DNA from: an uncultured Victivallales bacterium
GTDB taxonomy: Bacteria > Verrucomicrobiota > Lentisphaeria > Victivallales > UBA1829
DNA: 64,000 bases
Assembly (NCBI GenBank): GCA_944390735.1
Contig: CALXRL010000090.1
Coordinates: forward strand, 1-64,000
Reading direction: 5' to 3'
The position numbers were made by a program, and so were the translations under genes. The notes beneath the pieces are model-generated. The model did no database searches, had not been told where the DNA came from, and saw only the letters and a program-made list of their open reading frames with translations. Each line of letters opens with the position of its first letter. The stretch's first letter is position 1. Shown in pieces: positions 1 through 9,254 of the stretch.

Positions 1-14
1 ATTATGAAGAGGGA

Positions 15-50
15 AATGCCGTCGGGCGGTCATCGTAGCCCGACGGCATT
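15..50 (-). terminator. Rho-independent terminator of the Tad operon
   Basis: A perfect 13-bp stem (15-27 with 38-50) with a 10-nt loop lies about 165 bases past the last gene of the leftward operon. On the minus strand the stem is followed by a pyrimidine-rich TTTCCCTCTT run. The plus strand also carries a short TTTT, so it may act in both directions. Nothing else is evident between 51 and 214. Confidence 0.65.
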
Positions 51-214
51 CATTTTGTGGCCATTTTCCCCTTCGAAAAAATCTCCCCTCGATCCACCAT
101 CACCATGGGGCTGGCTGGGCGCTTACCGGGAATCCGCTGTCTCTCCGAGAAAGTCTTTTGCGAGATCCCCAGGAAAATATGCGTTCAGGATGGCCTTTTG
201 AAATCCGCCACCAC

Positions 215-997
215 TCAGATGGAGTCTTCCGTGAGACCGTATTTCCGGAGGAGTTTCTGATACTCGGACGTCTTCCGGAATTTCTCAAACTCCTCATTGA
301 ACTGTTTGACAAACGCCCACGACTCCCGTTTTCCCGGAGTGAAGGCGATGTAGTATTCCGCCTCATTGTCCAGCTTTTTCACGAGCCGGATCTGCTTTGC
401 CGAGTTACGGATCCGTTTCATGGCCCAGTCCATGACCGCCGTGTAGTTCACAACGGCCTGCAGTTTCTTCTGCATCAGATCGCGCACCATTTTATCGGTG
501 GCGCTCCAGCCGCTGTAGATCACGGCGATGCCGTCGGAAGCGTGTTTTTCCAGAAAGAGATCGAATTCATCGGAATGGGAGTAGTCGGTCAGAAAACCGG
601 TTTTCCCCTTTTCCAGGGAAGCGGCGGAAACGAATTTCAAAGGGGAATCGCTCCGCAGGTAGACCGCGCTGACCGTTTTGAAAAGCGGACGTCGCGGATA
701 AACGAGATTCGGCTTGTCGGCCTTGCAGACCCCGATCACCGCGTGACAGCGATTGCGCTGAAGATCCCGCAGAGCCCACTGCCAGCCCTGATTGCGGAAT
801 TGAAGCCGATAACGCGACGCCGGAAAGACCTTGCGCAGAATTTCAATGGCAAGTCCCGGGTGCGTTTTGGAATTCAGTGCGCAGGAAAAAGGCGGAAAAT
901 ACTCGGTGCGGATGTTGATCTCCTGCGGCGCGGCCGGAAGCACGACTCCGCAGAAGACCAGCAGGAAAAGAACAAGCAGCATTCGTTTCAGATTCAT
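215..997 (-). CDS. Periplasmic amino-acid-type solute-binding protein (SBP family 3)
   Basis: This 260-residue protein starts with a clear signal peptide (MNLKRMLLVLFLLVFCG) and continues with a typical family 3 opening, an extended strand followed by a YFPPFS segment and GLAIEILRKVF. Proteins of this fold bind amino acids or similar small ligands in the periplasm for an ABC permease, or act as sensors. No permease or ATPase lies beside it, so a transport role is not supported locally. It is the last gene of the ten-gene Tad operon, and its ATG overlaps the rsmG stop (ATGA), so translation is probably coupled. The ligand cannot be predicted. Confidence 0.75.
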   Translation of the reverse strand: MNLKRMLLVLFLLVFCGVVLPAAPQEINIRTEYFPPFSCALNSKTHPGLAIEILRKVFPASRYRLQFRNQGWQWALRDLQRNRCHAVIGVCKADKPNLVYPRRPLFKTVSAVYLRSDSPLKFVSAASLEKGKTGFLTDYSHSDEFDLFLEKHASDGIAVIYSGWSATDKMVRDLMQKKLQAVVNYTAVMDWAMKRIRNSAKQIRLVKKLDNEAEYYIAFTPGKRESWAFVKQFNEEFEKFRKTSEYQKLLRKYGLTEDSI

Positions 998-1656
998 TTT
1001 TTATTCCCTCCGGAAAGGATCATGAAGAGACGGGTCCCGGCATGATCGGGCAGTTCAAACGATGCGGTGCATTGAAAACGGATGGCCTGTTTTTGAAGCT
1101 CGGCCCTCTCCCGGTCGCACTGATCGGGCGTGCGGTAGACATACAGACAGGCGTTTTTGCGCAGCAGTCCGGAGACCTCGCGGATCAGTTTGAGCGAATC
1201 GCCAACCGCACGGGCGGTGACCAGTTCGAAATGTCTGCTGTAATCCTCCTCCCTGGCCAGTTCGTTTGCCCGGGCGTGAAGAGCTTCCAGATTCTCCAGC
1301 CCCATCGTCTCCGCGGCCCGCAGAACAAAGTCGATCTTCTTGCCCGTGGAATCCACCGCCGTGACCTGAAGATCCGGAAACGCCGCCGCCAGGGGAAGCG
1401 AAGGGAATCCCGCGCCGCAGCCCACGTCGCAGAGATTGTGTTTTCCCTGCAGATACGGCGCGATGGAAATGGAATCCGCGATGTGCTTGCTCCAGAACTC
1501 GCTCTCCGGAATGCGCGTCAGATTCAGCGTCCGGTTTGTTTCATAGAGAACGGTTTTGAACGCGGAGCAGGCGTGAAGAAAACGGTCGAACCGCTCCGCC
1601 GGAACGTGCCGTTTCAGAAAAGCAAGACAATCTTCGGAGAGTGCGGGATCAATCAT
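994..1656 (-). CDS. rsmG: 16S rRNA (guanine-527-N7)-methyltransferase RsmG
   Basis: RsmG (GidB) methylates N7 of G527 in 16S rRNA using S-adenosylmethionine. The 220-residue product has the GidB layout: an N-terminal segment with NLTRIPESEFWSKHIADS, the SAM-binding loop CDVGCGAGFPSLPLA, then an acidic strand end (VTAVDSTGKKIDF) and a VTARAV motif. Length is close to the family norm (about 207-240). I chose the ATG at 1656, one base after the upstream stop; an upstream in-frame start would add an unrelated extension inside the preceding gene. Loss of this enzyme in other bacteria gives low-level streptomycin resistance. A housekeeping gene inside a secretion operon is unusual. Confidence 0.92.
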   Translation of the reverse strand: MIDPALSEDCLAFLKRHVPAERFDRFLHACSAFKTVLYETNRTLNLTRIPESEFWSKHIADSISIAPYLQGKHNLCDVGCGAGFPSLPLAAAFPDLQVTAVDSTGKKIDFVLRAAETMGLENLEALHARANELAREEDYSRHFELVTARAVGDSLKLIREVSGLLRKNACLYVYRTPDQCDRERAELQKQAIRFQCTASFELPDHAGTRLFMILSGGNKK

Positions 1657-1657
1657 G

Positions 1658-2227
1658 TCACACCGTCTTTCCGTCCGAAGCCAGAGTGAGGACAAAGGTC
1701 ATCAGAGAGCAGACCGCGAAAAAGATCAGATACGCCGGAAAGACATAACGGTATTTCCCCACGGCCAGACGAATGATCTCCCGCGTCAGATGCGGTTTTC
1801 CCGAAAGGAAAATTCCGATCGTCCCGAACAGGAAGCAGGCAACGGCGAAAATCATGGAACCCGCCGTCGGATTCGCAAACGACTCCTTCAGATAAAAATG
1901 CGCCGTCAGAATCATGAATCCTCCGATCGCGCGGGAGAGCAGATGATCCAGTGCAATGTAGGCAAGGATCGTCAGCAGAATCGCCAGCGGCAGCAGATAA
2001 CGATGCAGCGACTCCGGCAGGATCGGCATGGCGTTCGGAATGCACCAGAGCAGATCAATGAATCCGAGAACGGTTCCGGCAATTCTTGCGCGGGGCAGCT
2101 TCTCCGCCGCGTGAAGAGCGGCGGCGTTCACGCGCAGAAGAAACCATGCGCAGGCAAGACATGCGACCGCGCAGAGAGGAAGAAGGATCAGATACATGAT
2201 CCCCGGATGAAACAACTGAAACATCAT
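1658..2227 (-). CDS. Polytopic membrane protein of unknown function
   Basis: The 189-residue protein is mostly hydrophobic, with five or six predicted transmembrane helices (about residues 10-31, 50-70, 76-96, 98-115, 123-141 and 160-183). I do not recognise a family. Its start overlaps the stop of the PEGA lipoprotein gene (ATGA at 2224-2227) and its stop is one base from rsmG, so it is part of the same transcript. It could serve the envelope machinery encoded upstream, but nothing in the sequence shows this. Confidence 0.7.
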   Translation of the reverse strand: MMFQLFHPGIMYLILLPLCAVACLACAWFLLRVNAAALHAAEKLPRARIAGTVLGFIDLLWCIPNAMPILPESLHRYLLPLAILLTILAYIALDHLLSRAIGGFMILTAHFYLKESFANPTAGSMIFAVACFLFGTIGIFLSGKPHLTREIIRLAVGKYRYVFPAYLIFFAVCSLMTFVLTLASDGKTV

Positions 2228-3555
2228 TCTTTGTCCTTGATTGGAGTAATGGATTTGATTTCGTCGGCCCGGTACGTGACCTGCACGCCGGGTTCGGGTT
2301 CAAACATGACTTTGCCGTTGGCCTGGCGCGCGATGAAGCGGCCGGTGGAGATTCTGCCGTCCTTCATTTCGAGAGTGGAGTTGGCGATCCACATGGTCAG
2401 GTTGTCGAGCCGTTCCGTTTTGCCTTTCTGAATGCGGACATGGATGACCTTCCGGTTCGGACGCGCACGTTTGTGAACCAGTTCCAGCGTATGTTTCCCC
2501 GGGGTCAGGCCGCGGATGGAGAAGACGCTGGAGATCTCCGGATTGTTCGGATCACGCACCGTGGCCCCCTTGAGTCTGCCGTCCAGATACACGGTGACTC
2601 CCGGCGGATAGGTGACAAAATCCAGCTGTCCGGTACTGCTGTTCAGCACCAGATTCCGTTCGACGGTCTGTCCCCCCGCCAGATCAATCTCGATGGAGAC
2701 CGGATCAAATCCCGCCTTCCGGAACTCCACCTTGTACCGGCCGCGCGGAAGCGCCGAGACCTTCAGCGGAGTTGACCCGTAATCCTTTCCGTTGATGCTC
2801 ACCGACGCCCCGGAAGGCACCGTGGTCAGGTTCAGATTTCCCGGCAGCGGCTCCATCTTCGCCGAGACAACCGCTTCCCGGTCCCGGTTCACCAGCACGG
2901 TCTGCTCAAAGATGGAATATCCGGCCTTGACGACCGTAACCTTGTATTTGCCCTGCTCCAGACGCGCATGATAGGGAGTGTCGCCGACGGGGGAATCGTT
3001 CAGTTTTACCTGGGCCCGGTCGGGTTCCGACGTCACGCGCAGCTGTCCCTCGTTGGAGATCAGCACGGTGTTGATCGACAGCGGCCGCGACGAAGTGACG
3101 CTCCACTGCACCGACTGCGGCGAATATTTCGGCAGTTTCAGGATTGTGGTATACGATCCGGGTGCGACATCCTTCAGGACAAACGGCGTCTCTCCGAGGA
3201 ATCGTCCGTTCAGCGAAACCGACGCTCCCGACGGTTTCGAGGTAAACAGCACCGATGCCTTCTCCGGTTCCAGTTTTGCCTTGATGCTCTTCTCTTCCCC
3301 CGGTTTCAGCGTCACGGTCATCCAAAGCGGACGGTAGTTGTTTTTTGCAAATTTCACCACATGGACCCCGGGGGAGATCCGGAATCCGCTGGGAGTCTGA
3401 CCGACCTCCCGCTTCAGCAGCGTGATCACGGCCCCCTTCGGTTCCGAGTCCAGTTTCAGAATTGCCCGGTTGTCGCGCTCCTTCTTTCCGCATCCGGTGA
3501 ACAGGAGCGCGGAGGACAGGACAAGAAGGGCAAAGGCAGAAGTCAAATCTCTCAT
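2224..3555 (-). CDS. PEGA-repeat lipoprotein
   Basis: The 443-residue product has a lipoprotein signal with lipobox LFTGC (Cys about residue 21), followed by about five PEGA-type beta repeats of roughly 70 residues. The repeats show recurring patterns such as SEPKGAVITL, SKPSGASVSLNG, SEPDRAQVKLND, TVPSGASVSING and TYPPGVTVYLDG, each ending in a PG-(K/S/R)-Y or H-x-V/L element. PEGA domains are extracytoplasmic beta modules often found next to FHA and kinase genes. The gene starts four bases after the FHA gene stop. A scaffold or surface role in the Tad-like apparatus is inferred from location only. Confidence 0.85.
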   Translation of the reverse strand: MRDLTSAFALLVLSSALLFTGCGKKERDNRAILKLDSEPKGAVITLLKREVGQTPSGFRISPGVHVVKFAKNNYRPLWMTVTLKPGEEKSIKAKLEPEKASVLFTSKPSGASVSLNGRFLGETPFVLKDVAPGSYTTILKLPKYSPQSVQWSVTSSRPLSINTVLISNEGQLRVTSEPDRAQVKLNDSPVGDTPYHARLEQGKYKVTVVKAGYSIFEQTVLVNRDREAVVSAKMEPLPGNLNLTTVPSGASVSINGKDYGSTPLKVSALPRGRYKVEFRKAGFDPVSIEIDLAGGQTVERNLVLNSSTGQLDFVTYPPGVTVYLDGRLKGATVRDPNNPEISSVFSIRGLTPGKHTLELVHKRARPNRKVIHVRIQKGKTERLDNLTMWIANSTLEMKDGRISTGRFIARQANGKVMFEPEPGVQVTYRADEIKSITPIKDKE

Positions 3556-3559
3556 ACGC

Positions 3560-5101
3560 TCATTTCCTCATCTGTCGGTCAAAGGTCAATTTATACTTTT
3601 TCAAATTCTGATAGGCTTTGCTGTCCGGCTGAACCATATCCATGCCCTTCTGACATTCGGCGGAGGCGTTCGCCCACTGCCGGAGTTTGTAATAGCGCTG
3701 GATATTGAATTCGATGTCCTTCAGTTTTCTCTCATAGATCTGTCTGGCCTCTTCGCAGCGTTTTCTGGCGATGTCCCACTCCGCCGGACGGGGCACAAAC
3801 TGTTCCAGAAACTCCATGGCGAGCTGGTAGCGGGTCATGGCTTCGCGCAGATTCTCCGGTTTTGCCTCAAAGTTCTGGAAGAGGTCCTCGGCTTTCCGGA
3901 AGGTGTCGAACGCATATTTGCGCATCTCCTCGACGTTCATGGCGACCGAGGAGATTCCGTTGCTGTCGGCAAAACGATCGATGGCCCGCTCGATCGCCTC
4001 AAACGACGCCTGCGCGTAGGTGTTGCGCACGGTGATGGTGTTCTGTTTGTTGTCGATCAGGACCGTGAGACGTCTGCGTTCATCGGTTTTGTCCGTGGCA
4101 AGCTCGTTCATGGGTTCCTGCTTCAACTTCAGAAAATCCGTTTCCCGCACGGAATCCTCCAGATCCTTCAGGAATCTGGGATTCACGTTTTCAAATTTCT
4201 TCTCGAAGCGGCGTCCGAATTTCAGATCGTCCAGCACAAATTTTGCCGTTCCGTTCTCCAGCGTGAATGCAAAACGGAAGACGTTGTCCGGATCGACCTT
4301 CTGCCGTTCGTAGTCGATGACAAAATCGGGAAGGACCTTCTTTTTTGTGTCCGTCCGAACGGAATCCGTTCCCGAACCGGAATTCGCCAGGACAAAGATA
4401 ATCAGGACAGCCACGGCGCAGGTAATAACCAGAATCGGAAAAAAGAACGGCAGATGCTTCGATTTTTTTTCCCTGCCATCGCCCTCCTCCGCGGAAGCGT
4501 TCGCCGTGGAACTATTCTTTCCGAAGAGGTTCCCCGCGGCGGCCTTGGCAAATCCGCTTTTCAGCTCCTTTTCCGCTCCTTTGGACGGCGTCTTTGTTTC
4601 CTCCATCCGGGGTGGATTCGAAGAAGAAGGCGAATTCGTCCCGGATGTCGGGGAAGAGTTTTTTTCCGAGTCCGCCTTCTCCGCCGGAACGGAAGCTGCG
4701 GGCCGCGCCCCATCGGTGAGGGAATCGGCGTCCCGGGTGTCGGCGTTCGGAATATCGGAGCGCCGGAGATCGGCGGCGGGTTCCGCGGAAGGGGACGCGG
4801 AAGAGGACGACGCGGATTTCTCGCCGAACTGAAGCGCCTGATCGCCGAGCAGCAGCTGATCGCCGGGCGAGAGCGGCGTCTCCTCCGTAATTTTTCTTCC
4901 GTTGACTTTTGTTCCGTTTGTGCTGCCCAGATCGGTGATGGACCATCGAAATCCGTCGAAGGAAATCTTTGCATGATAACGGGATACGCCTGCGACAAGC
5001 AACTGGATATCGTTATCGGATTCGCGTCCGATGCAGACGCCGGGCGGCTGCAGGGTCATCTCTTCGCCTTTTCTGGGGCCGTTGGTAAAAGAAAGTTTCA
5101 T
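3560..5101 (-). CDS. Membrane-anchored FHA-domain protein
   Basis: The 513-residue protein has an N-terminal cytoplasmic FHA domain (residues about 1-93) with the key phosphothreonine-pocket motifs G25-R26, S40-R-Y-H and S60-T-N-G. A Ser/Pro/Glu-rich linker (about 95-215) leads to one transmembrane helix (about 216-239), then a periplasmic C-terminal part of about 270 residues with many charged helices. FHA domains bind phosphothreonine peptides; no Ser/Thr kinase lies in this window. I chose the ATG at 5101 because the FHA strand starts there and because it overlaps the DUF192 stop (ATGA). It is the second FHA protein of the operon, the other being fused to CpaF. Confidence 0.85.
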   Translation of the reverse strand: MKLSFTNGPRKGEEMTLQPPGVCIGRESDNDIQLLVAGVSRYHAKISFDGFRWSITDLGSTNGTKVNGRKITEETPLSPGDQLLLGDQALQFGEKSASSSSASPSAEPAADLRRSDIPNADTRDADSLTDGARPAASVPAEKADSEKNSSPTSGTNSPSSSNPPRMEETKTPSKGAEKELKSGFAKAAAGNLFGKNSSTANASAEEGDGREKKSKHLPFFFPILVITCAVAVLIIFVLANSGSGTDSVRTDTKKKVLPDFVIDYERQKVDPDNVFRFAFTLENGTAKFVLDDLKFGRRFEKKFENVNPRFLKDLEDSVRETDFLKLKQEPMNELATDKTDERRRLTVLIDNKQNTITVRNTYAQASFEAIERAIDRFADSNGISSVAMNVEEMRKYAFDTFRKAEDLFQNFEAKPENLREAMTRYQLAMEFLEQFVPRPAEWDIARKRCEEARQIYERKLKDIEFNIQRYYKLRQWANASAECQKGMDMVQPDSKAYQNLKKYKLTFDRQMRK

Positions 5102-5529
5102 GATTTGGGGTCTCCATATAAGCTGGCCTGGGCCTCCGGTCCGGCGGGAATGACTTTCCGGAGCCCGGCATTGATCTCCTCCACGCACTCCGCATCGAGG
5201 TCGATGTAATCGCCCGGCGCGGTCCGGCTTCTTGCGATGGTACCGGCCGGCAGTTCAATGACGGTCAGACCGCCGCGGCAGGCGCACCAGGGAATCCACG
5301 GAGCCAGCGACTCCACCGTTTTCAGGATGCGGTTCTCCCGGCCGATGAACAGCACGTCGATCCGCTGAGTCATGAAGACGGTATGAATCGCGCTGCACCG
5401 TTCGAAGATGAGCGCATCGAACGTCAGAAATTTCCGTCCGATCATCCCCCGTGTGCGGGCCCAGAGGGTCCGGGCACGCAGCGGAGCCGAAGCAATCACC
5501 GTTTTTCTGGAAATGTTGTACAATGTCAT
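5098..5529 (-). CDS. DUF192 family protein
   Basis: This 143-residue protein matches the small DUF192 fold: a start with TLWARTRGMIGRKFL, the hallmark IHTVFMTQRIDVLFI, and a final segment in which a Gly-rich turn and VIELPAGTIA precede GDYIDL. The cellular role of DUF192 proteins is not established. The family is a frequent neighbour of Tad/Flp secretion genes in other bacteria, which agrees with this position 14 bases after tadC. There is no signal peptide, unlike many homologues. Confidence 0.85.
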   Translation of the reverse strand: MTLYNISRKTVIASAPLRARTLWARTRGMIGRKFLTFDALIFERCSAIHTVFMTQRIDVLFIGRENRILKTVESLAPWIPWCACRGGLTVIELPAGTIARSRTAPGDYIDLDAECVEEINAGLRKVIPAGPEAQASLYGDPKS

Positions 5530-5543
5530 CTTCCGAACCTGTC

Positions 5544-6428
5544 CTATCTCATCATCTTCATGGCCTGCAGAAGGATCGGTCCCATCAGCAGCAGGAAAAC
5601 CGAGGGGAAGATGAAGACCACCACCGGAACCAGAATTTTGACCGGGGCCTCGTTTGCCAGTTTTTCCGCCATGGAAAAACGCTTGGACCGGAGCTGATCG
5701 CTCTGAATGCGCAGAAGCTGTCCGATGCTGATTCCGAGTTCATCCGCCTGGACAATCGAATTGACCACCGAAGTCAGTTCCGACTGCTGTACGCGTGCGG
5801 CCATCTCCTTCAGCGCCGTCTGCCGTTTTTTTCCGAGCTGGATTTCCTGAAGCGCCCGGGTCATCTCCTCGCCCAGCGGATCCATTTTCCTCCGGGCCAG
5901 AATGTCGCGCAGAGCGGAAAGGAAATCCTTTCCCGCCTCCACCGACAGCGTCAGCAGATCCAGCAGATTCGGCAGTGCGCGCAGAATCTGATAGTGCCTC
6001 CGCGCGACCACCTTTTTCAGCCACGCCATCGGATAGATGTAGAGCAGCGCCAGCAGAACCAGTCCATAGACCACCTTGCCGGAGAAGCCCAGCAGCACCG
6101 CGAACAGAAATCCCAGCAGCAGAAGAGAGATCCGGGCGGCGATGAACTGCTCCGCGGAGATGGTCTGATCGTACCCGCCCATCTGGAGCAGGTTCGACAC
6201 CTGTTTTTTCATCACATCGAATCCCTCGTGCTCCAGCAGCGGAACCACGTTCGGCGCCAACGGAAGGAAGAGTTTGATGAGAAGCGGCAGTCGCTTCCGA
6301 AAATCCTCGTGCCGTTCCGTCGAGCTGTCGATCTCGATGGAGCGCAGCGCGTTCAGGATCAGAAAGACCACGCACCCGCAGCAGATTCCGGCGGACAGCG
6401 CGGCAAGAAAAACAATCAGTTCGTTCAT
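5544..6428 (-). CDS. tadC: Type II/IV secretion inner-membrane platform protein TadC
   Basis: TadC is one of the two inner-membrane platform proteins of Tad/Flp pilus machines. The 294-residue sequence has an N-terminal hydrophobic helix, a central pair of helices (about 105-150) and a GspF/T2SSF domain (about 155-285) with LLDLLTLSVEAGKDFLSALRDI, ending in a C-terminal membrane helix. I start it at 6428, where a strong GGAGGAGGG precedes the ATG; a start nine codons earlier lacks this. It follows tadB directly, in the usual tadB-tadC order. Confidence 0.88.
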   Translation of the reverse strand: MNELIVFLAALSAGICCGCVVFLILNALRSIEIDSSTERHEDFRKRLPLLIKLFLPLAPNVVPLLEHEGFDVMKKQVSNLLQMGGYDQTISAEQFIAARISLLLLGFLFAVLLGFSGKVVYGLVLLALLYIYPMAWLKKVVARRHYQILRALPNLLDLLTLSVEAGKDFLSALRDILARRKMDPLGEEMTRALQEIQLGKKRQTALKEMAARVQQSELTSVVNSIVQADELGISIGQLLRIQSDQLRSKRFSMAEKLANEAPVKILVPVVVFIFPSVFLLLMGPILLQAMKMMR

Positions 6429-6444
6429 GCACCCTCCTCCTACT

Positions 6445-7353
6445 TTATACATCAATGGTCGTAATTTTCCGGATAATCAGGAATCCGGTCACCACCAGTC
6501 CGATCACGAGAAGCATAATCAGCAGACCGAGCGGAGAATTGAAAAACGCATCGACCATATCCGGCGCGATTTTCGCCATGGCCGCCAGCAGCAGAAAGGG
6601 CATCGCGCCGATGATATACGCCTGAAGCCGCCCCTGCGCGGTCAGGGCATTCAGTTTGTTTGTGATGCGGATGCGTTCCCGGATGACTCCCGCCAGACGT
6701 TCCAGCACGCTGGTCAGTTCTCCGCCGGTCTGACGCGCGGTGATCACGGCGATCACCACCAGTTCAAAATCCGCCGAACCGACACGCCGGGCCATTTTTT
6801 CGAACGCCTCGTCAAAGTTGACCCCGAGCCGCAGCTCCTGGATCAGAACGGAAAATTCAAAGGAGATCGGCCTCCGGTTCTCGTTCGCCACCACATCCAG
6901 CGCCTGCGAAAGACTGAATCCGGCCTTCAACGATCCACTGATGGAGAGAAGCGCATCCTCCAGCTGCTCGTTGAACTTGTTCAGCCGCTGCTTCTTCAGA
7001 TGGCGCAACCAGAGCCGGGGAATGAAAAAGAAGAAGACCGCAACCAGCGCTCCCACAAACAGAATCTTCGGAAGCGACGGATCCGAGGAGGTCACGCAGA
7101 GCAGCGCAATGCCCAGAAACGCCCCCAGTCCCGCCAGCGCCAGACTCAGATCAAAAATTTTTCCGGGCGGCATCTGCAGCAGCACATCGTCGTATTCGAC
7201 CGCGGTCTCCTGGATGTACCGGGTCTTGTACCGTTTCGACGCATCCGAGATGAAGTCGATGATGACAAAGGTCGCGAACGTCACCGCCAGAGCCGAGGAG
7301 AGACAGGCCAGAAGAGTCAGATTCAGAAAGAGTCCCGGAAAATCCATCGTCAC
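6445..7353 (-). CDS. tadB: Type II/IV secretion inner-membrane platform protein TadB
   Basis: The 302-residue product has an N-terminal helix, two central transmembrane helices (about 85-130), a T2SSF domain (about 150-265) containing LEDALLSISGSLKAGFSLSQAL and RQTGGELTSVLERLA, and two C-terminal helices. This is the TadB arrangement; the protein forms the platform on which the CpaF ATPase acts. The GTG at 7353 overlaps the cpaF stop as GTGA, so I use it; the ATG two codons later (7347) is also possible. It lies between cpaF and tadC, as in standard tad loci. Confidence 0.88.
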   Translation of the reverse strand: MTMDFPGLFLNLTLLACLSSALAVTFATFVIIDFISDASKRYKTRYIQETAVEYDDVLLQMPPGKIFDLSLALAGLGAFLGIALLCVTSSDPSLPKILFVGALVAVFFFFIPRLWLRHLKKQRLNKFNEQLEDALLSISGSLKAGFSLSQALDVVANENRRPISFEFSVLIQELRLGVNFDEAFEKMARRVGSADFELVVIAVITARQTGGELTSVLERLAGVIRERIRITNKLNALTAQGRLQAYIIGAMPFLLLAAMAKIAPDMVDAFFNSPLGLLIMLLVIGLVVTGFLIIRKITTIDV

Positions 7354-9251
7354 GCCTCGCTCCCGTTTTTCACGATTCTCCCTTCCGAGAACATTTTCAA
7401 ATCCAGCGGCAGTTTTGCCCGCCGGATGTCCTCCAGGAAGGAGGGAAGATTCCCGGTCGGCACATGCCGTCCGAGCATTTTTCCATCGGGCCCCCAGCCG
7501 TCCTGATGGTAGACGAAGAGATCCTGCATGGTAATCATATCCCCCTCCATGCGCGTGATTTCGCTGATGCAGGTCACTTTGCGGGAACCGTCCTTTTCGC
7601 GGTTGATCTGCACGATGATCGAAATGGCCGACGCGATCTGTTCCCGGATTGCGCGCAGCGGCAGATCAAATCCCGCCATCAGCACCAGCGTTTCCAGACG
7701 GGAGAGCGCATCGCGCGGGGTGTTCGCATGAATGGTGGTCAGGGAGCCGTCGTGCCCGGTGTTCATAGCCTGAAGCATATCCAGCGCCTCGCCGCCGCGG
7801 CACTCGCCGATCACGATCCGGTCGGGACGCATGCGCAGCGAGTTGCGGACCAGATCACGGATGCTCACCTCGCCTTTTCCTTCGATGTTCGGCGGTCTGG
7901 ACTCCAGACGGACCACGTGATCCTGACGGAGCTGAAGTTCCGCCGCATCCTCGATGGTGATGATCCGCTCGGTATTCGGCAGAAAGGAACTCAGAATATT
8001 CAGCAGCGTCGTCTTTCCGGATCCCGTTCCGCCCGAGATGACGATGTTTTTCCGCATTTTCACGCAGACATCCAGAAAATGAGCCATCGGATAGGAGATC
8101 GAACCGAACTCCACCAGATTGGAAATCTGCAGCGGCGTTTTGGAAAATTTCCGGATGGTGATCGAAGGCCCCACCAGGGAGAGCGGCGGAATGATGGCAT
8201 TCACGCGGGACCCGTCTTTCAGACGGGCGTCGACCATCGGCGAACTCTCGTCGATGCGCCGACCCAGAGGAGAGACGATCCGTTCGATGGCCGCCACCAC
8301 CTGCTGGTTGTCCGCAAACGCCATATCCGTCTTGTGAAGCACGCCCTTGGTTTCCACATAGACGCTGTCCGGACCGTTGACCATGATTTCCGTGATTTCC
8401 GGCATCGCGATCAGATCCTCCAGCGGTCCCAGACCGATGGCCTCATGCACCAGTTCCCGTTCGATTTTCTCCTGCGTCACGCCGGTCGGCAGGGGAATGG
8501 AGAGTTCGGACATGATTTCATGAATCGTCTCTTTCGCCTTGTTTTCCAGAACCTCCTGCGCGGTGCCGGACATCAGCATCCGCTTCACGTTCAGGCGCTT
8601 CAGCAGTTCAAGATGGGCCTGACGCTTGATCTCCTGCACCAGCGCGCGGGCTTCCGGAGGAATGCCGGAAACATGCAGAATCGGAATCTCCGCGGATGCC
8701 GCGTCGGAAAACTCCATTCCGGCGGAGGAGCGGTTCGTCCCGGAGGCTTCCGGCGCAGGAGTTCCGCGCGGGGCGGCTCCCTCCGGAGAAGCGGACCGGG
8801 CGGAAGAGACCGCCGGTTGTTCCCCCCCGACCTCCGCGGATGCACATCCGTCACCGGGATTCTCCCGGTTATCCGGAGACTCTTCCTGCCCCCCTCTGGA
8901 GTGAAAAACACTTTTCAGGAATCCGAATCCGGCGGGATGTTTTTCCTCCGACGGCCGGACGGCATCCGATCCGAGCGTCACAATTTCAGCGGATCCGATC
9001 CGGATGGTCGCTCCCGGCGGCACCAGCACCTTTTCATTGTGGAACTCCTCGCCGTTGACCACGATGCCTCCGCCGAGATCCAGCACCTTCAAATCATCGG
9101 AAACGATCAGCTGACAGTGCCGCATCGCCACGCCGGGCGCGGGCAGATGAATGTGACAAGCGGGACTGGCGCCGACGCGGTAGACCCCGCCTGACACCAG
9201 ACTCATTTTCATCTCATTTCTGCCGGGCATCCTGATCAGAATTTCATACAT
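7350..9251 (-). CDS. cpaF: FHA-CpaF fusion: Tad secretion ATPase with N-terminal FHA domain
   Basis: CpaF/TadA is the cytoplasmic ATPase that powers Tad/Flp pilus assembly. Residues about 200-625 form a complete secretion ATPase: the helical CpaF N-part, then Walker [10 protein letters not shown] (about 408), an aspartate box and [20 protein letters not shown] followed by the HAN motif [13 protein letters not shown]. Residues about 1-95 form an FHA domain ([28 protein letters not shown]), joined by a low-complexity Ser/Glu/Pro linker (about 100-195). Canonical CpaF lacks this FHA part. Some FHA signature residues are weaker here than in the 3560-5101 protein, so phosphothreonine binding is uncertain. 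The gene starts three bases after cpaB. Confidence 0.93.
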   Translation of the reverse strand: MYEILIRMPGRNEMKMSLVSGGVYRVGASPACHIHLPAPGVAMRHCQLIVSDDLKVLDLGGGIVVNGEEFHNEKVLVPPGATIRIGSAEIVTLGSDAVRPSEEKHPAGFGFLKSVFHSRGGQEESPDNRENPGDGCASAEVGGEQPAVSSARSASPEGAAPRGTPAPEASGTNRSSAGMEFSDAASAEIPILHVSGIPPEARALVQEIKRQAHLELLKRLNVKRMLMSGTAQEVLENKAKETIHEIMSELSIPLPTGVTQEKIERELVHEAIGLGPLEDLIAMPEITEIMVNGPDSVYVETKGVLHKTDMAFADNQQVVAAIERIVSPLGRRIDESSPMVDARLKDGSRVNAIIPPLSLVGPSITIRKFSKTPLQISNLVEFGSISYPMAHFLDVCVKMRKNIVISGGTGSGKTTLLNILSSFLPNTERIITIEDAAELQLRQDHVVRLESRPPNIEGKGEVSIRDLVRNSLRMRPDRIVIGECRGGEALDMLQAMNTGHDGSLTTIHANTPRDALSRLETLVLMAGFDLPLRAIREQIASAISIIVQINREKDGSRKVTCISEITRMEGDMITMQDLFVYHQDGWGPDGKMLGRHVPTGNLPSFLEDIRRAKLPLDLKMFSEGRIVKNGSEA

Positions 9252-9254
9252 GGG

